Source: an uncultured Bacteroidales bacterium
Lineage (GTDB): Bacteria; Bacteroidota; Bacteroidia; Bacteroidales; Paludibacteraceae
NCBI GenBank assembly: GCA_946626605.1
Contig: CAMOUL010000005.1
Coordinates: 43,770 to 107,769 of the forward strand
Direction of reading: 5' to 3'
Length of the DNA: 64,000 nucleotides
The position numbers were made by a program, and so were the translations under genes. Of the stretch, positions 53,201-60,376 are shown in pieces. The notes beneath the pieces are model-generated. The model was not told where the DNA came from and did no database searches. It saw only the letters and a list, made by a program, of their open reading frames with translations. Within the stretch, counting starts at the first letter, position 1, and every line of letters begins with the position of its first letter.

Positions 53201-56200
53201 TTATTGAACCAGATATAATGCAACGAAACGCCTGTTTCCGGTTCGATCGTATAAGCCTTGCTTTCTCCGGCATACGGCGTAGCAGGGTGCCAGTTACATC
53301 CGGTGAAGCAGATGTAGTACTGATTGCCATTGTGATAAGCGGGGTCATAGCCGTTACTCGTCAGCGGAATAAAATGACCATCCACAAGGGCTTTCTTCAC
53401 ACCGCCGATGGTATAAAGACAATTCTCGTCGATATATCCTTCTTCTGCCCAATCGCAATCGGCTTTACGATACAACACATTGTTCGAACCGCTATATACA
53501 TTTTCTGTCTCTGTAGCGATGAACTGGTGCCATTCGCCTAACATGGTGTAGTTGTAATATGCCTCTGGATTCGTTCCTGTCCACCAGTTAGCACAACTAC
53601 CATCCTCTTCTACATTAAACCATTTCATGCGCTCTTCCAGACCGGTCTTATCGTGCGAATAAACGGCAGACGTCCATACTTCTTCACCGGTATTTCCATC
53701 GCTCAGATAAGAGAAGTCACAGGTATGGTCAGGCTTTGCTTCATTTTCGTTTTTCGTTTCTTCATCAAACCAACGGCCGTGGATATTATAGAATGTCGTA
53801 TATCCGTGCGAGCCGCCTCGGTCGCTGCTGGTGTAAGAACCATCTTCGTTGCAGAGGTTAGCAGCCTTCACATCCTTAGATACCCATTTGATATATGGCT
53901 TTCCGCCTAAGGTATCTACCGCCCATAAAACGGTCGGAGCAGGTAATGCATCTACGAAATGGATCTCACCGCCACCATTACCCATGATGTTGGCACCACC
54001 GGCAGTAGCATAGAGTTTACCGCCATTCTGTACGTTCAGCACACCATCTACAATAAACTTCGCATCCTCCAGACCGTCTTTGGATTTCTCATCTCCACGG
54101 TCCTTATGGCTCGTCAGGTTGTTGAACGAGCGGAAGTAGAAGTCATGGATATGTTTACCCCACTGGTCCTTATCATACATGTAGAACTCGTTCTCCAGGT
54201 TAACCGTAGCCGTCGACTTGATCTCAATGATAGAACCAGCCTGCTGCATCAGTCGCTTGGAGAGCGTCAGGTCATCTTTCAGAATGATATGCATGCTATT
54301 GGAGATAGGCAGGTTGCAGTCTCCGGACTCAAAGTTTCCTACGAACGGCAGGTTCATTACCAATTGATCCAGTTGTGCCGTTCCGCTTAACTCATAGCAG
54401 GTCAAGTCGGTCGTCGGATCGTACCATTTGCGGATTACCGATCCTGCGTCTTTCAGTAAGAACAAGGTGTTCAGCGATCCGATCATAGATACCGAGAAAG
54501 GTATAGAACCAAATCCGGTATTCACCGCCATGAAGGTTACGAGTCTCGAACCATACGTATAGGTGGTCGGGATTTCCACGTTCTGGAGCGCATAACTCTG
54601 GAAGGGGAACAGGTGTTTGTCATCTTTATAGGCGTAGATATCGGAAGAAGCCGTACCACCGCGCCAGTCGCCTAACTCAAAATCCTCGTGAACAATAGCG
54701 CCGGCATTTACCGTGATTGTACCTACGTTTTGGGTGTTGTTACCTTGGTCCATATCTTGACCTTTGATATAACCCCAGCAGTAGAGGTGTGCGCCATCAT
54801 TAAGTTCGATATGACCACCGTTCGCCATATTTATCACGCCACACTCGCCGGTAGGATAAGCGGACTTGTTACCTCCGCCGGCAGCCATGATCTTAGCGCT
54901 GACACAGATGTTTCCGTTCACAACGATATTCACACCTTCTTTGAGCGTCAACGTGCGATAAGCAGAGAGCACAGTAGCCGTCGTTGTGATTTCCGGTATA
55001 GACTGAAGTTCACTAAAGTTATCTTTATACGGGATCAACAAGGTCACACCTGCCGGAATAGTATGGGTAGCGGGTTCGCTGAGCGTCACATCCTTCAGCA
55101 GCGTCACAACCGGCTTGGTATCAGCAATGCTTCCAGCTATACTGAGTGCTTCGTCTAAATCTGCAAATCGCGCAGCATCGATACCATAGACGGCCTCTTC
55201 AGCCACAACAAAGATCGGTTCTACTACGGCACCGTTACCCGGAATCAATGTGTAGTTGGCTTTACAAGAAACCAATTCGCCATTCAATTTCCAACCGCGG
55301 AACATGTAGCCCGAAGCAGGAGTCGGTTCGCTCAAAGTAGCCGTACAATAAAGCTCAACAATCGACGTTACTGTATGTACATAATCAGTTGATGTGGAAA
55401 CCGTGTGCGGGTGCTCCATATCATCATGATAGGTCACCTTGTACGAACCATTCGCATCGTGCTTGTAGGTAACGTTATATGAGCTCTCCAATGCGATAGG
55501 CAATACAACTACTTCGGAATTGTAGGTGTAGTTGTCTTGCAGCGTCACTTGGAAGCCATTTTTGGCAGCTGCTTTCGCCTCAGCAAAGTCCACACCATCC
55601 TTAATGGCAACCGTGAATACTTTGTCTTTTGCCATTTTGTGTACACCTAAGCCGTCTGCGTCGTTATAGACAAGCGACGAACCGGTCGGTTTACCTTCTG
55701 CGCGCAGTTCAAAATACGGCTGTGCACCGGCACTCAACGATACCGTGACTTCACGCTTATTGGCATAAGTTGCCGTTATATCAAAATAGTTATCTCCAAC
55801 CTCTAAGAAAGTGATTCCGGGATAATCTACGTCAATTGTATCATATTCAAGATAGCGCACATTTTTCAGTTTATTATTACCCTCCAACCGCAGTTTATAC
55901 GTATTGTGTGATACTGCAAACTCATGATGCTGTCCATTATAGAAAGGTCCATTGTATGTTTGCTGCTCTGTTCCATCCTCGTACATCTCAATTATTTTCC
56001 AGGTGGAAGATGCAATTGGGGCTTCAAAATCAAACGCTAAGGTGGACTGACCGCTCCATTTGAACCAAACTTTTGATGACTTTACATTCATCGCGTTATT
56101 CTCAGGAAGCCACTCCGTATTATCTCCAACTATTCCAACTACTTCCACATATTCGAGAAATTTGTCTTCAGAGTTAATCTCAATGGCAGCAGGAATATAT

Positions 56201-58446
56201 TCTACAATCGTTGTCTCCAGAGTCGTGTCCCGATATGCAGCAAAAGAATCTGTCTGCGGGATATTCAACTCAAACTTACCCTTATAACCTGGCTCATGGT
56301 GCATGTACTCGGTCGTAATGGATTTTGTTTCGGCATCATAGGTCATACCGCCGTTGCCGTCACGCTGATCCAAAGTCCATTCTCCATCCGAATTGGTAGT
56401 AATAGGATTCGTGTAGGTTCCATCTTCTACAAGCTCTTCCCAATTCCACGTAACAGTGGTCGGAATTAACGGCTTTGCCGTATAGTTCAAAGTAAAAGTC
56501 GCAGAAACATCGTTGCTGCTACCATCCTTACCGGATATAGTAAGTGTAGCTGTATAATTCTCGTCTGATGTCACAGGCGTAGTACGATGCGCACGAATAA
56601 TTAAGCGCTGATTGGTTTTGGACAAACCAATCGTATTAACATCAAACTCGAACGCACCTTCCGATGCACTCCATGATTTCGACAGTTCCGTTACACCATG
56701 AATATACAAATCGATTGTATCATATTTCGAATTGGTACCAATAATATTTCCCAACTCATGTGTATAGCTCGTAAAGGAAGTCTCGCTGTTATTTAGTGTC
56801 ATCGTCAACATAGACACATCGTGCGCCTTACCGGACAAAGCCACTTCTCTTACGCATGTCAGCGTTTGGGAATTTGCATCTGTATATCTAACCTCAATGT
56901 GCAAGGTTGCCGTATGTGTTCCAGCAGATTGCGGTGCATAAATGACATCTAACAATTCCTGAGAATAGGGTCCGCTGACTGATTGCGTTCCGTTGGCAAA
57001 CTTGAAATTGCCGGCTGCGTCATTCGTAATAGTGGCTGTCCATGTGGCATTTTGAGCAAATAAATTGGCGCTACTATATACCAATTTATTTTGCAAACGC
57101 TCACGTTGGGAAGCAGCCACTTCCATTCCAACATTATAGATTTCCTCACCAACTTGTTTTGTACTCCAATCTACTGTACTTGCCGCCATCTCGAAGTCCG
57201 GTTGCAAATCCACATATGCAGTTGCCGTAGCGGAAGCGGTAGTTGCGGCATCATTCTTTGCGGTCAATGTTACCGTTGTGGTAGAAGCAGGCTTTTCGCT
57301 TCCGGAATGAATATTCTGTGCAGTATATGTTACCGGTACCGTGATAATATTGTCGCAGCGGGTAGGTGTACCCATTACCCAATTCGTTTCATTGGATAAC
57401 GAATAGGTAAAATATCGTGATGCATTACCCACTGTGGACACCCTAAATCTCACATAGGCTGTACCCTGTGCAGTCGGAGACTCAGAAATCGTTACGGAAC
57501 CATCCGATTTTTTCGCATATACGCTGGTGCGATTAAGGACTTCACTTTCTGGAATAAAAAACCAGCATTGCGTTCCGAGATTATTATCACCTGTAGCGCA
57601 AGTGGTAATATTGGTATTGGCTTCAGAGTTATTAGGCGCATGCCAATACCAAGGACCGCCTTCATCATCTTTAGCTAAGTGAACTCTGTAGCTTTCTCTC
57701 CTTTTTTTATCATTATACTCAATAGTATGCGTCACTGGCGATGCTGTTAGGCCTGATCCGTCTTGATTAAGATACTTAGTCTCATTACCTATAACAGCAC
57801 TAATTGTAGCTGCGCCTCCTTCTCCTCTGGTTAGCGTAAACAGCAATGCATCATTTATATCTACTGCGTTGGCTTTTAGTTTTTGATCGGAACTATCATA
57901 ATATAGAAAATTACTTGTTTGCGAATGGCGTATGTAATACTTACCGGCGCTGGGTATGTCGGGTAAGAAACTTTTTCCCACTGTCGTCCAGTTTACATTT
58001 TCTCCCTTCGTAAACTTTGCATAGATTGTCTGAGGTACAACCTCAGCTTCTGTAGCATAACGATCTATTACACCCGCAGATGAAGAATATATGGTCGGGG
58101 TTGCACCCGTTTTAAGCAATTGCGTACAACAGGAATCTAAATACCAGCCAACAATTGTCTCTCCTCCTTGTGCCGTTGACTTAAATTTAAAATCCGGGGT
58201 GCTAGAGAAACTACTCACCGCCATCATATAATCATTCGATGAGGGAGTTGGAGCAGAAGAGCCGCCGTTTACCGATACCCAACTATCAGCCGGAAGTCCG
58301 TCGCAAATTGCTTTCACGCGCAGCTGATAATAATACATGTCTGCCTTCACGGCATTTGTGCTCCAGCCGATGGCAAGGAGTACCATCAATAGCCTAAATA
58401 GATTTTTTCTTAGCCCCAAGGGCATGAGTAAGTTTGTTTTTCTCAT
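50206..58446 (-). CDS. Giant secreted protein with InlB B-type repeats (2,746 aa)
   Basis: Signal peptide at residues 1-36 (...LLMVLLAIGWSTNAVKA). The first 1,000 residues are beta-sandwich-like (TYTAQNIHSGSEKPASTTTVTLTAKNDAATT and similar). The middle has right-handed beta-helix-like stretches (VTLLKDVTLSEPATHTIPAGVTLLI, ITINGGYFTAGTKC). Residues about 1,980-2,310 hold Listeria-Bacteroides / InlB B-repeats (GYKFTGWNTP, GHTFAGWWTTANGG, LTWDANGGEL...GHTFLGWNATP, GRVFEGWFTKAVGG). The last 24-residue block (K-x7-YI-x6-YSADGQ-x-V) aligns without gaps to the tails of the proteins at 7933 and 60377. Probably T9SS-exported and surface-bound. No promoter of the usual form is visible upstream. Confidence 0.9.
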   Translation of the reverse strand: MRKTNLLMPLGLRKNLFRLLMVLLAIGWSTNAVKADMYYYQLRVKAICDGLPADSWVSVNGGSSAPTPSSNDYMMAVSSFSSTPDFKFKSTAQGGETIVGWYLDSCCTQLLKTGATPTIYSSSAGVIDRYATEAEVVPQTIYAKFTKGENVNWTTVGKSFLPDIPSAGKYYIRHSQTSNFLYYDSSDQKLKANAVDINDALLFTLTRGEGGAATISAVIGNETKYLNQDGSGLTASPVTHTIEYNDKKRRESYRVHLAKDDEGGPWYWHAPNNSEANTNITTCATGDNNLGTQCWFFIPESEVLNRTSVYAKKSDGSVTISESPTAQGTAYVRFRVSTVGNASRYFTYSLSNETNWVMGTPTRCDNIITVPVTYTAQNIHSGSEKPASTTTVTLTAKNDAATTASATATAYVDLQPDFEMAASTVDWSTKQVGEEIYNVGMEVAASQRERLQNKLVYSSANLFAQNATWTATITNDAAGNFKFANGTQSVSGPYSQELLDVIYAPQSAGTHTATLHIEVRYTDANSQTLTCVREVALSGKAHDVSMLTMTLNNSETSFTSYTHELGNIIGTNSKYDTIDLYIHGVTELSKSWSASEGAFEFDVNTIGLSKTNQRLIIRAHRTTPVTSDENYTATLTISGKDGSSNDVSATFTLNYTAKPLIPTTVTWNWEELVEDGTYTNPITTNSDGEWTLDQRDGNGGMTYDAETKSITTEYMHHEPGYKGKFELNIPQTDSFAAYRDTTLETTIVEYIPAAIEINSEDKFLEYVEVVGIVGDNTEWLPENNAMNVKSSKVWFKWSGQSTLAFDFEAPIASSTWKIIEMYEDGTEQQTYNGPFYNGQHHEFAVSHNTYKLRLEGNNKLKNVRYLEYDTIDVDYPGITFLEVGDNYFDITATYANKREVTVSLSAGAQPYFELRAEGKPTGSSLVYNDADGLGVHKMAKDKVFTVAIKDGVDFAEAKAAAKNGFQVTLQDNYTYNSEVVVLPIALESSYNVTYKHDANGSYKVTYHDDMEHPHTVSTSTDYVHTVTSIVELYCTATLSEPTPASGYMFRGWKLNGELVSCKANYTLIPGNGAVVEPIFVVAEEAVYGIDAARFADLDEALSIAGSIADTKPVVTLLKDVTLSEPATHTIPAGVTLLIPYKDNFSELQSIPEITTTATVLSAYRTLTLKEGVNIVVNGNICVSAKIMAAGGGNKSAYPTGECGVINMANGGHIELNDGAHLYCWGYIKGQDMDQGNNTQNVGTITVNAGAIVHEDFELGDWRGGTASSDIYAYKDDKHLFPFQSYALQNVEIPTTYTYGSRLVTFMAVNTGFGSIPFSVSMIGSLNTLFLLKDAGSVIRKWYDPTTDLTCYELSGTAQLDQLVMNLPFVGNFESGDCNLPISNSMHIILKDDLTLSKRLMQQAGSIIEIKSTATVNLENEFYMYDKDQWGKHIHDFYFRSFNNLTSHKDRGDEKSKDGLEDAKFIVDGVLNVQNGGKLYATAGGANIMGNGGGEIHFVDALPAPTVLWAVDTLGGKPYIKWVSKDVKAANLCNEDGSYTSSDRGGSHGYTTFYNIHGRWFDEETKNENEAKPDHTCDFSYLSDGNTGEEVWTSAVYSHDKTGLEERMKWFNVEEDGSCANWWTGTNPEAYYNYTMLGEWHQFIATETENVYSGSNNVLYRKADCDWAEEGYIDENCLYTIGGVKKALVDGHFIPLTSNGYDPAYHNGNQYYICFTGCNWHPATPYAGESKAYTIEPETGVSLHYIWFNNDWMNVLRDEPFFYTEDEQTNVRTYYEYLNGEWEIATPYVSVSDEAETRTFYMIKEAFNVASIKKNATITLLRDLPNVAEVLTYTTQNTTCTLDLNGHLLGGNIANLVTVNAPGATFTITDNTDLKLGKISNTASKAVYVQKGALVVANGTIETTAANAVEGAASTTITINGGYFTAGTKCVQTAGTCAINGGHFTKEANLVAYAAAHKYPFETNDPKYRWEVSDVCVITFMDEANTLLTLHVKPDEMPIYTLAAPTKEGYKFTGWNTPIVAATADATYTAQFEVLDAGESCVTLNSNGGKEGLQYVYVTTGEAIGTVPAGTTKDGHTFAGWWTTANGGEQVNAGTTVSADVTWYAHYTVNHYTLTWDANGGELSGSYTSGDVNYGASITAPTATFEGHTFLGWNATPATKMPAQDVTYTAQWSIVAKHYKQNLDGTYPVTPDATENVTGEVNAYVTPAVKTYDGFISPAATTVQIGAETEVTYQYARREYTITLDATTNGGTCATASLEVKHGAAPVLPAATKEGRVFEGWFTKAVGGDKITSETAILYNIGTLYAQFSEASLNVTTPITISDTREVTDLRITTTGALTITGSVTANNFILESNGATASGQLLAGYENLHYTHAYFDLKLNAKNHQWYAVAVPWPVDATNGISVNGRTLKLGKDFDIIYYNGARRAAEGKQKCWSYVEDDETLVPGRLYMIGLMSDAQTVRFTKKSGEDDLLTTETSVTAHSGAAETTDQGWNGVANPALFHAFVNPGVTEGQVYVPDQKRYETVTLNTTKFVVGEGAFVQAPAYKLITVTPNGTFAAPRRGIANGANKYDVRIAPADADYTDRLFIKTTDNREADFYTVGQDLAKVGVSSIVPQMWINRYDAKLCVNTQELTNEMAYYPLGISIPQAGEYTISQESMAETGNYTLYLTYNGEVIWNLSDGAYTFSLPQGETMGYGLRIVAKTPSVATGVDEALIDAQGNTRKVLIDNKVYIIRGNNVYSADGQLVK

Positions 58447-58500
58447 ACTTTAAATTGTTTTAGTTAATATTTAGTTTTTCAGTTTGCATCCTCTATACGG

Positions 58501-58572
58501 GCACTACCCGCTGCCTATGCGTGTCGTATGCATGTCGTATCCTACACCTCAAATACACACCACATATACATG
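58501..58572. repeat. Degenerate array with 11-bp period
   Basis: GTCGTAT occurs at 58523 and 58534; related units start at 58512 (TGCCTATGCGT), 58545 (CACCTCAAATA) and 58556 (CACACCACATA), each 11 bp apart. It lies between the terminator at 58575 and the start of the giant gene at 58446. The rest of the 58447-58669 spacer shows no promoter I recognise. Confidence 0.6.
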
Positions 58573-58574
58573 CA

Positions 58575-58607
58575 CAAAAAACGGCAATCCGCTTATATTG
58601 GATTACC
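58575..58607 (-). terminator. Intrinsic terminator after the small membrane-protein pair
   Basis: On the minus strand GGTAATCC (58600-58607) pairs with GGATTGCC (58583-58590), one G-U pair, then a run of six T after one G. Confidence 0.75.
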
Positions 58608-58669
58608 GCTTATAAACCTGCGTAACACTTAGGTGCTACACTACAAAAGCAATGATGCTTTCTGATTCA

Positions 58670-58780
58670 TTAGAGCATATTATTATGCTTCAGCCAATCT
58701 TTTCCTTTCGGAGTGAGACAATACAGAAGGAATACTAGACACGGAACTCCAACTGTTAATGCTACTAAATAAACGCCCAT
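58670..58780 (-). CDS. 36-aa single-span membrane protein
   Basis: ATG at 58778-58780, TAA at 58670-58672. It reads MGVYLVALTVGVPCLVFLLY, then CLTPKGKDWLKHNNML. One transmembrane helix followed by a short basic, polar tail (TPKGKDWLKHN). Its ATG lies one base after the stop of the 83-aa membrane protein, so they are coupled, and a terminator follows. Function unknown. Confidence 0.7.
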   Translation of the reverse strand: MGVYLVALTVGVPCLVFLLYCLTPKGKDWLKHNNML

Positions 58781-58781
58781 A

Positions 58782-59033
58782 CTATTTTCCTTTCGTTTTA
58801 TCTGTTAATATTAATCCCACACACAAAGCCATGAAAGCTATAAATAAGCCTCCTATGTAAATCATTATACGATTATCACTAAAATCTTTAAACAAGGATG
58901 CTATCACGACACCAGTCATGACATACTTTGAAATATCAATGAGATAATTACTTAACTTCTCACGTCTTGACTTTCCTAATTGCACAACTTCCGGTGCTTC
59001 ATTTACCTTGCTTTTAGATTTCTTTTCGGCCAT
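58782..59033 (-). CDS. Small two-span membrane protein (83 aa)
   Basis: Start at the ATG of 59031-59033 (MAEKKSKSKVNEAPE) or nine bases earlier (MQGMAEKK). The longer frame reads through the promoter and is excluded. A basic N-terminus precedes two hydrophobic segments (YVMTGVVIASLF and IMIYIGGLFIAFMALCVGLIL). It resembles short Bacteroidota membrane proteins of unknown function (possibly DUF6722). The promoter's predicted start is only 6-15 nt upstream, so the transcript is nearly leaderless. Confidence 0.72.
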   Translation of the reverse strand: MAEKKSKSKVNEAPEVVQLGKSRREKLSNYLIDISKYVMTGVVIASLFKDFSDNRIMIYIGGLFIAFMALCVGLILTDKTKGK

Positions 59034-59054
59034 ACCTTGCATCGTTTTGCGCTG

Positions 59055-59085
59055 CAAAGGTACTGCTTTTTTTTGACATACGCAA
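59055..59085 (-). promoter_or_regulatory. Promoter of the small membrane-protein pair
   Basis: On the minus strand TTGCGTATGTC (TTG at 59083-59085), 20 nt, TACCTTTG (59055-59062). Predicted start near 59048. Confidence 0.7.
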
Positions 59086-59268
59086 GGATTTTGTGTAAAA
59101 AGTAACAAAATTCTGCAAAAAAACATCTGGGGTCCCCGCAAATTTTAATTTGTGGGGAGAGCGGAGGCATATGTTGCCCGTCGATTTAGCATCGCGGTAT
59201 CGACAATTGCACACATATTGCCGAACGCGAGCGGTAATCCAATATGTCAAAGATCGTTTGTTCTTCAC

Positions 59269-59351
59269 GTGGCGGCATAGGTGTGGGAAATGAAATTTTT
59301 CTTAATTCGGTACAAAAGATATGACTATACCACACCTATGCACTCTGCCAC
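59269..59351. repeat. Long inverted repeat / hairpin
   Basis: GCATAGGTGTGG (59275-59286) is perfectly inverted at 59330-59341, and the flanking GTGGC (59269-59273) pairs with GCCAC (59347-59351). The loop is about 43 nt. A second hairpin lies near 59136-59158: CCCC-A-CAAATT pairs with AATTTG-C-GGGG on the minus strand, with a run of seven T about 10 nt later. Otherwise the 59086-59415 spacer shows no gene. Confidence 0.6.
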
Positions 59352-59415
59352 TATAACATTTCGTTCGCTATCTATAAAATATAATGAACACGCGAGCATG
59401 CACGCATACACGCAC

Positions 59416-59447
59416 AAAAAAGCGTGAAGTCCGTTCATTCTTCACGC
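59416..59447 (-). terminator. Intrinsic terminator of structured RNA copy 2
   Basis: On the minus strand GCGTGAAG (59440-59447) pairs perfectly with CTTCACGC (59422-59429), followed by six T (59416-59421). Confidence 0.8.
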
Positions 59448-59705
59448 ATCTTGAGGGCTTCGCAATCCCCGAATAAAGTAGAAAAACAACCGAAGTCCAC
59501 GCCCGATATATATACCCCACCACACCCCCTTCGGGCGTGGAGTGGATATGACATATCCACGGGACATTCATCGTTGTTGTCCGGACTTTATTCTAAGAAA
59601 TTTTGCGAAGATTTCAAGATGTCGCAAACAACGTCAATAAACGCCTGTTATGTCACCGCTTTTTTACGCTGCCGGTGCCAGCGAAATTTGTCGATTTATC
59701 CAAAT
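59416..59705 (-). ncRNA. Candidate structured RNA, copy 2 (about 290 nt)
   Basis: From a promoter at 59712-59742 to a terminator at 59416-59447. On the minus strand CTTCGCAA (59603-59610) pairs with TTGCGAAG (59458-59465). GAATAAAGT (59585-59593) pairs with ACTTTATTC (59471-59479). Two inner hairpins follow: GTGGATATG/CATATCCAC, and CCACGCCCGA/TCGGGCGTGG. The order of conserved blocks equals that of copy 1 at 47284-47588. Differences in the outer stem are compensatory at two pairs, which supports selection on RNA structure rather than coding. The inner hairpins differ between the copies. No open frame is shared. It stands apart from any start codon, so here it is most likely an independent small RNA. 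Confidence 0.65.
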
Positions 59706-59894
59706 TCGCTGCAAAGGTACGACTTTTTTTTGATATACGCAAGGAAAATCGAATATTTTTTTGGAGTTTGGCACTAAAGGTGCTGGTTTGGGGGCTTTGG
59801 TGGAGCGATTAGGACAGCGTTGGACAAAGGTCTTGCCGTTGACGGTTTTGAGAGGAGCCATGGATTCTATCGGCATAATAGGAATGATTCTCAT
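59664..59894 (-). pseudogene. Short ORF, possibly a truncated gene remnant
   Basis: 76 codons. The first 50 residues (MRIIPIMPIESMAPLKTVNG, KTFVQRCPNRSTKAPKPAPL...) look coding, with an AT-rich upstream region, and recall the N-terminus of small conserved Bacteroidota proteins. The last 26 codons run straight through the promoter of structured RNA copy 2, so the original 3' part seems to be lost. Could also be a short intact gene or chance. Confidence 0.3.
59712..59742 (-). promoter_or_regulatory. Promoter of structured RNA copy 2
   Basis: On the minus strand TTGCGTATATC (TTG at 59740-59742), 20 nt, TACCTTTG (59712-59719). Predicted start near 59705. The sequence after the box (GCAGCGAATTT) resembles that of copy 1 (GCCGCCGAATTT). 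Confidence 0.7.
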
Positions 59895-59928
59895 ATCTTT
59901 TTTATTTTAGCGTAACAATACGTAGAGG

Positions 59929-60035
59929 TCGCGGTCACGTCGCGGTCATATCGCGGTTTTGAGCCGTAAATAGGCCTCAAATAGGCAGTAATTAGGCAGT
60001 TATAGGGTGGATGTCAGGCGGATGTCGGATAACAT
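59929..60035. repeat. Degenerate array with 11-bp period
   Basis: TCGCGGT occurs at 59929, 59940 and 59951; TAGGC at 59971, 59982 and 59993; GATGTC at 60010 and 60021. Steps within each group are exactly 11 bp. The unit sequence drifts along the array. No gene is seen between 59895 and 60376. Confidence 0.7.
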
Positions 60036-60111
60036 CCGACCTAATGGACGACGTTTCTGCCGCATAGCATGCGGCGCAATAGACGAAAGTTTTTAGGCGG
60101 ACGGGTAGACC

Positions 60112-60181
60112 GGCGGACACCCTTGTTTATAAATCTCACACACACGCGTGTGTGTATAGTTTTAGGAAAAGGGTGTCCGCC
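60112..60181. repeat. Long hairpin with nested perfect palindrome
   Basis: GGCGGACACCCTT (60112-60124) is perfectly inverted at 60169-60181. The arms continue imperfectly outward (GACGGGTAGACC against GACAGGGTGACG). Inside lies an 18-bp perfect palindrome of alternating purine-pyrimidine, ACACACACGCGTGTGTGT (60138-60155). Confidence 0.75.
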
Positions 60182-60322
60182 CGTCACCCTGTCACCCCCG
60201 ACCCCCATCACCGCGATCTGGACTTTGTTGGACACCACGTCGTGCCGCAACCGTCCCGATGCCACGTAGTTCTCATAGATGTAGGTACATACGATTATGC
60301 CCTACGGGCTCTGCCTATAGAC

Positions 60323-60350
60323 AAAAAACGCCACCCGGGGGGATGGCGTT
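60323..60350 (-). terminator. Intrinsic terminator after the 421-aa secreted protein
   Basis: On the minus strand AACGCCA (60344-60350) with inner CCC pairs with GGGTGGCGTT (ending 60327), followed by TTTTG. Confidence 0.75.
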
Positions 60351-60376
60351 GAGAGGATGGAGGTTATTTCCGCCCA

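Noticed and set aside
59416..59705. Identification of the structured RNAs as RNase P RNA, tmRNA or SRP RNA
   Set aside because: AAAGTCCGGAC in copy 2 recalls RNase P, but copy 1 lacks it. There is no tRNA-like end, tag reading frame or SRP tetraloop. 6S-type RNA remains open but the 5' and 3' ends do not pair as expected.
59929..60035. CRISPR array
   Set aside because: The 11-bp-period units are contiguous and degenerate, with no spacers of 30-40 bp and no cas genes nearby.
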